Source: Bacillota bacterium
GTDB taxonomy: Bacteria; Bacillota; UBA4882; UBA8346
DNA length: 64,000 nt
Reading direction: 5' to 3'
Assembly (NCBI GenBank): GCA_023394955.1
Contig: JAEWZY010000007.1
Coordinates: 58,997 to 122,996 of the forward strand
Shown: piece by piece, positions 61,108-64,000 of the stretch
Position numbering within the stretch: the first letter of the stretch is position 1
Layout: each line of letters starts with the position of its first letter
Notes under the pieces: model-generated
What the model was told of the DNA's origin: nothing
What the model saw: only the letters and a program-made list of their open reading frames with translations
Databases searched by the model: none
Translations under genes and position numbers: made by a program

Positions 61108-61125
61108 AAGTTAGTCTGGCTTAAC
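61103..61125 (+). promoter_or_regulatory. DtxR-type metal box 6 with -10 element
   Basis: GTTAGTCTGGCTTAAC at 61110-61125, directly behind TATAAA (61103-61108), so it would cover the transcription start. Lies 18 bp before the ABC transporter start codon. Confidence 0.65.
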
Positions 61126-61143
61126 AGAAGGAGGATCAAGAAC

Positions 61144-62952
61144 ATGCCACAAGCGAAAAGAAAATTTGTATTAAACAGGTTCACGCCATATATGGGCAAG
61201 AAGAAAGTACTTCTGCCTTTATCGTTAGTTTTGTCGGGAATTTCCGCGGCGCTTAACATTTTACCTTTTGTACTGGTCTGGTACATAACACGTGATATAT
61301 TATCAGCTCCGCAAGGGATGAATCTTGCGAAGGTCGGTTTTTATGCCTGGCTTGCCTTTGCCAGCGCCATCGGAGGAATCGTGGTCTATTTCAGCGCGCT
61401 GTTAAGTTCGCATCTGGCGGCCTTTCACGTTGAAGTCGGAATGCAAAAAGTCGGCATGGAAAAGATCCTAGCGATGCCGCTCGGTTTTTTCGATCGGCAC
61501 TCCAGCGGCAAAATACGCAAGATCGTCAATGACGGAGCGGGAACAACCCATACCTTTTTAGCGCACCAGCTCCCGGATCTGGCGGGCAGTGTCGTCTCCC
61601 CCATTATGCTGATCGCTCTAATGTTCATCGTAGACTGGAGAATGGGTCTTGCCTCGCTGGTGCCGATTATCTTGGGTTTTATCACTATGAACTTTATGAT
61701 GAGCGCTGCGGGTGAAGACTTTCAAAAAATGTACTATGATTCCTTGGAGGAGATGAGCTCCGAATCGGTGGAATATATTCGCGGGATTCCGGTGGTCAAA
61801 ACCTTCGGCCAAACTATCTTTTCTTTTAAACGGTTCTATGACAGCATCGTCAAATATAAAGAGATGGTCCACGCCTATACGCTGCTTTGGCGAAAACCGA
61901 TGTCATTTTACACTGTAATTATGCAATCCGCCGCCTTCTTTTTAATTCCGACGGCTATCTTGTTAATCGGCAGAGGCAAAAATCTCCCCTTGGTACTGGC
62001 GGACTTTATCTTTTACCTGCTGATCGCGCCAATCTTTACGATGCTTTTAATGAAATCAATGCATTTTCAGCAAAATACTTTAATTGCCGAACAAGCCATT
62101 GACAGACTGGATCACCTTTTGGATTATCCGGGCCTGAGCTATAGCGAAAACCGGGAAAAAATTAAAGGCCGCAGCCTGGAGTTTAGGAAGGTAGTATTTT
62201 CATATGAAGGCAGCGACCAACGGGCCATCGATGGAATCAGCTTTAAATTAAACGAAGGTGAAACCATCGCGCTGGTCGGAGTATCGGGCGGTGGAAAAAC
62301 AACCATTACCCGACTGGCCGCCCGTTTTTGGGATGTCGATGAAGGTGAAGTGTTAGTTGGGGGAATCAATGTTAAGGATATTCCTAAAAAAGAATTAATG
62401 GAGAATATCTCCTTTGTCTTTCAAAATACAAAGTTATTTAAAGGTTCAATCAGAGAGAATATCGTCTTTGGCAAAGAAGACGCTGAAGTGGAGGAGATCA
62501 ATCAAGCAATTGATTTTTCGCAGTCAAGGGAGATTATCGAAAACCTTCCGGATGGACTGGATACGGTAATCGGCTCTCAAGGGACCTATCTTTCCGGGGG
62601 AGAACAGCAAAGAATCGCGCTGGCCAGGGCAATCGTAAAGAATGCTCCGATCGTGCTTTTGGATGAAGCAACCGCCTTCGCTGACCCGGAAAACGAACAT
62701 TTGATCCAAAAAGCCCTCAAAGAGCTTAGTTGGGGCAAAACAACGCTGATCATCGCGCACCGGCTTACCAGCGTCCAAAATGTCGATCGAATCTTGGTTA
62801 TCGGGAATGGAAAGATTGCGGAAACAGGAACCCACCAGGAACTGCTGAAGAGAGGCGGCGTCTACAAAACGATGTGGGATGAATACCAAAAATCGGTCGC
62901 CTGGAAAATAGCCACTAAAGATAATTTAAAGGAAGGAGTGCAATATGCTTAA
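61144..62952 (+). CDS. ABC transporter with fused membrane and ATPase domains, subunit 1
   Basis: 602 residues: six-helix type IV transmembrane domain (about 15-310) and a C-terminal ATPase with GVSGGGKTTITRL (Walker A), YLSGGEQQRIALARAI (signature) and PIVLLDEATAFADPEN (Walker B). AAGGAGG precedes the ATG. It overlaps the next, similar gene by eight bases, so the two form a heterodimer. Such pairs under iron control (YbtPQ/IrtAB group) import ferric siderophores in spite of an exporter fold; an exporter role cannot be excluded. Confidence 0.92.
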   Translation: MPQAKRKFVLNRFTPYMGKKKVLLPLSLVLSGISAALNILPFVLVWYITRDILSAPQGMNLAKVGFYAWLAFASAIGGIVVYFSALLSSHLAAFHVEVGMQKVGMEKILAMPLGFFDRHSSGKIRKIVNDGAGTTHTFLAHQLPDLAGSVVSPIMLIALMFIVDWRMGLASLVPIILGFITMNFMMSAAGEDFQKMYYDSLEEMSSESVEYIRGIPVVKTFGQTIFSFKRFYDSIVKYKEMVHAYTLLWRKPMSFYTVIMQSAAFFLIPTAILLIGRGKNLPLVLADFIFYLLIAPIFTMLLMKSMHFQQNTLIAEQAIDRLDHLLDYPGLSYSENREKIKGRSLEFRKVVFSYEGSDQRAIDGISFKLNEGETIALVGVSGGGKTTITRLAARFWDVDEGEVLVGGINVKDIPKKELMENISFVFQNTKLFKGSIRENIVFGKEDAEVEEINQAIDFSQSREIIENLPDGLDTVIGSQGTYLSGGEQQRIALARAIVKNAPIVLLDEATAFADPENEHLIQKALKELSWGKTTLIIAHRLTSVQNVDRILVIGNGKIAETGTHQELLKRGGVYKTMWDEYQKSVAWKIATKDNLKEGVQYA

Positions 62953-64000
62953 ATACTTTCAAAATAGATACACCCTGTCTGAAAAAGGCGCTAAAGACTT
63001 GCTTTACTCGATCATTTGGACTGTATTCATGGACCTTAGCTTTATGCTCCCGGTAATTCTCGGTTTTAATTTTTTAGACGAAACCTTAAGCCTGCTCTTT
63101 GATTCTTCGAACAACCTGAAAACTGGCATTCTTTACTATGCCGGGATGTCGGTAGCGTCTTTCCTGGTAATGCTGGTTATCGCCTATTTTCAATACGACT
63201 CGGCCTACACTAAAATTTACGAAGAAAGCGCCAAAAGACGGATCAGTCTGGCTGAAACCCTGAGAAAGTTGCCGCTGGCTTTTTTTGACAAAAAGGATAT
63301 TGCCGATTTAAGCTCGACCATCATGGAAGATACTACCCAGATCGAGATGCTCTTTTCTCATGCAGTCCCGCAAATATATGCGGCGGGACTGACTGTTCTA
63401 ATCGTGGGAGCAATGATGTTCTTTTACGACTGGCGGTTGTCGCTGGCCGTGTTTTGGGTAGTCCCCGTTGCGGTTTTCGTCTTTTATCTGTCGCGCCAGT
63501 TTCAAAACAAGGTGCATGCCAAACTTTATCATATCAAAAGGGATATTTCCGATCAAATTCAAGAGGGGCTTGACTCAGCCCATGAAATAAAATCTTATAA
63601 TCGCGAAGCGGCCTTTTCAAATACTTTAAACTCAAAGTTAGACAATTATGAAAAGCTGATGATTAAAGGAGAGCTTTTGATAAGCGTATTGCTCAACCTG
63701 TCTTTTGTATTCCTAAAGCTTGGGCTCCCCAGCGTGATCTTATCCGGCGCTTATCTTTTAGCGACCGGTTTCGTAAATATCTTTACTTATCTGGTTTTTC
63801 TGGTAATCGCCGCGCGGATTTATAACCCGATCATGGAGGCGATGAATAATTTGGCAGCGCTGATCCATCTAAACGTGCGGATCAAACGGATGAAAGAAAT
63901 GGATCAAATGCCGCGACAAGAGGGGACTTTCGAGTTTCAGCCGCAAAACTACGATATCGAATTCAATAACGTGGACTTCTCCTATCAAGATGATGTCCAA
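62945..64000 (+). CDS. ABC transporter with fused membrane and ATPase domains, subunit 2 (partial)
   Basis: Starts with ATG at 62945 within the end of subunit 1 (GAAGGAG upstream) and stays open for 352 codons to the window edge. The membrane domain is complete (MLKYFQNRYTLSEKGAKDLL, later FFYDWRLSLAVFWVVPVAVF and ARIYNPIMEAMNNLAALI); the ATPase domain has just begun (YDIEFNNVDFSYQDDV). Partner of subunit 1; the remaining ATPase lies outside the window. Confidence 0.92.
   Translation, partial: MLKYFQNRYTLSEKGAKDLLYSIIWTVFMDLSFMLPVILGFNFLDETLSLLFDSSNNLKTGILYYAGMSVASFLVMLVIAYFQYDSAYTKIYEESAKRRISLAETLRKLPLAFFDKKDIADLSSTIMEDTTQIEMLFSHAVPQIYAAGLTVLIVGAMMFFYDWRLSLAVFWVVPVAVFVFYLSRQFQNKVHAKLYHIKRDISDQIQEGLDSAHEIKSYNREAAFSNTLNSKLDNYEKLMIKGELLISVLLNLSFVFLKLGLPSVILSGAYLLATGFVNIFTYLVFLVIAARIYNPIMEAMNNLAALIHLNVRIKRMKEMDQMPRQEGTFEFQPQNYDIEFNNVDFSYQDDVQ

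Overview
The window looks like a chromosomal piece of a moderate-G+C, anaerobic, endospore-forming member of the Bacillota (Firmicutes) that also has an outer membrane. Spore evidence is an SspH-type small acid-soluble protein (19454-19636, minus) and a SleB-like cortex hydrolase (23496-23879). Outer-membrane evidence is two small exported proteins built of alternating beta-strands and ending in an aromatic residue (51063-51584 minus; 57393-58037 plus). Ribosome binding sites are strong AGGAGG types, GTG/TTG starts are common, and the groES-groEL operon carries a perfect CIRCE operator. A diderm lineage of the Hydrogenispora/Limnochordia kind would fit, but the genus cannot be read from the sequence.

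Layout. (1) 1-530: remains of an mgtC/sapB gene. (2) 531-2036: M32 carboxypeptidase. (3) 2171-10590: LacI-type regulator, then a sugar-acid operon of three enolase-superfamily dehydratases, a complete TRAP transporter and an HpaI-type aldolase, with AACGTT-centred operators in front. (4) 10770-14376, minus: htpG, nitronate monooxygenase, zinc-ribbon protein. (5) 14696-19636: a DUF3298-like protein, an OPT transporter-coaW operon behind an attenuator-type leader, orphan pstS, sspH. (6) About 19700-22700: a decay zone with a cut carbohydrate-binding-like gene, a cut acetyltransferase, a frameshifted HD hydrolase, a diester phosphodiesterase with an internal deletion, and a 22-bp tandem repeat array. 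(7) 22719-38585: mostly single genes (membrane protein, sleB-like, LolA-like, manA, groESL, a PAS-GAF-PAS-GGDEF-HD-GYP protein, yibE/F family, small unknowns). (8) 38820-50158: an amino-sugar operon with ROK repressor, nagA, TIM-barrel epimerase, ABC sugar importer, DegT-type aminotransferase, Gfo/Idh/MocA dehydrogenase, ceramidase-like amidohydrolase and nagB. (9) 50400-53521: paired small proteins, an outer-membrane-type protein, Fur-family regulator, ferritin-like protein, peroxiredoxin. (10) 53804-64000: an iron supercluster with DtxR-type regulator, feoA-feoA-feoB, outer-membrane barrel, second Fur-family regulator, DUF3793 protein, FeoB-associated Cys-rich peptide, flavodoxin, LCM-type methyltransferase and a heterodimeric ABC transporter whose second half runs off the window.

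The most interesting signal is regulatory. A 16-bp operator, GTTAGY-N4-RYTWAC, recurs six times between 53710 and 61125 and only at gene starts of the iron cluster: once before the DtxR gene, three times before feoA, once across a promoter before 58657, and once between a TATAAA box and the ABC transporter. It ties feo, the outer-membrane barrel, the Cys-rich peptide, flavodoxin, methyltransferase and ABC pair into one probable metal regulon. The second candidate for something new is the amino-sugar operon, whose aminotransferase, dehydrogenase and ceramidase-like members are not part of ordinary GlcNAc catabolism. All functional statements rest on motif recognition by eye; no database search was run.
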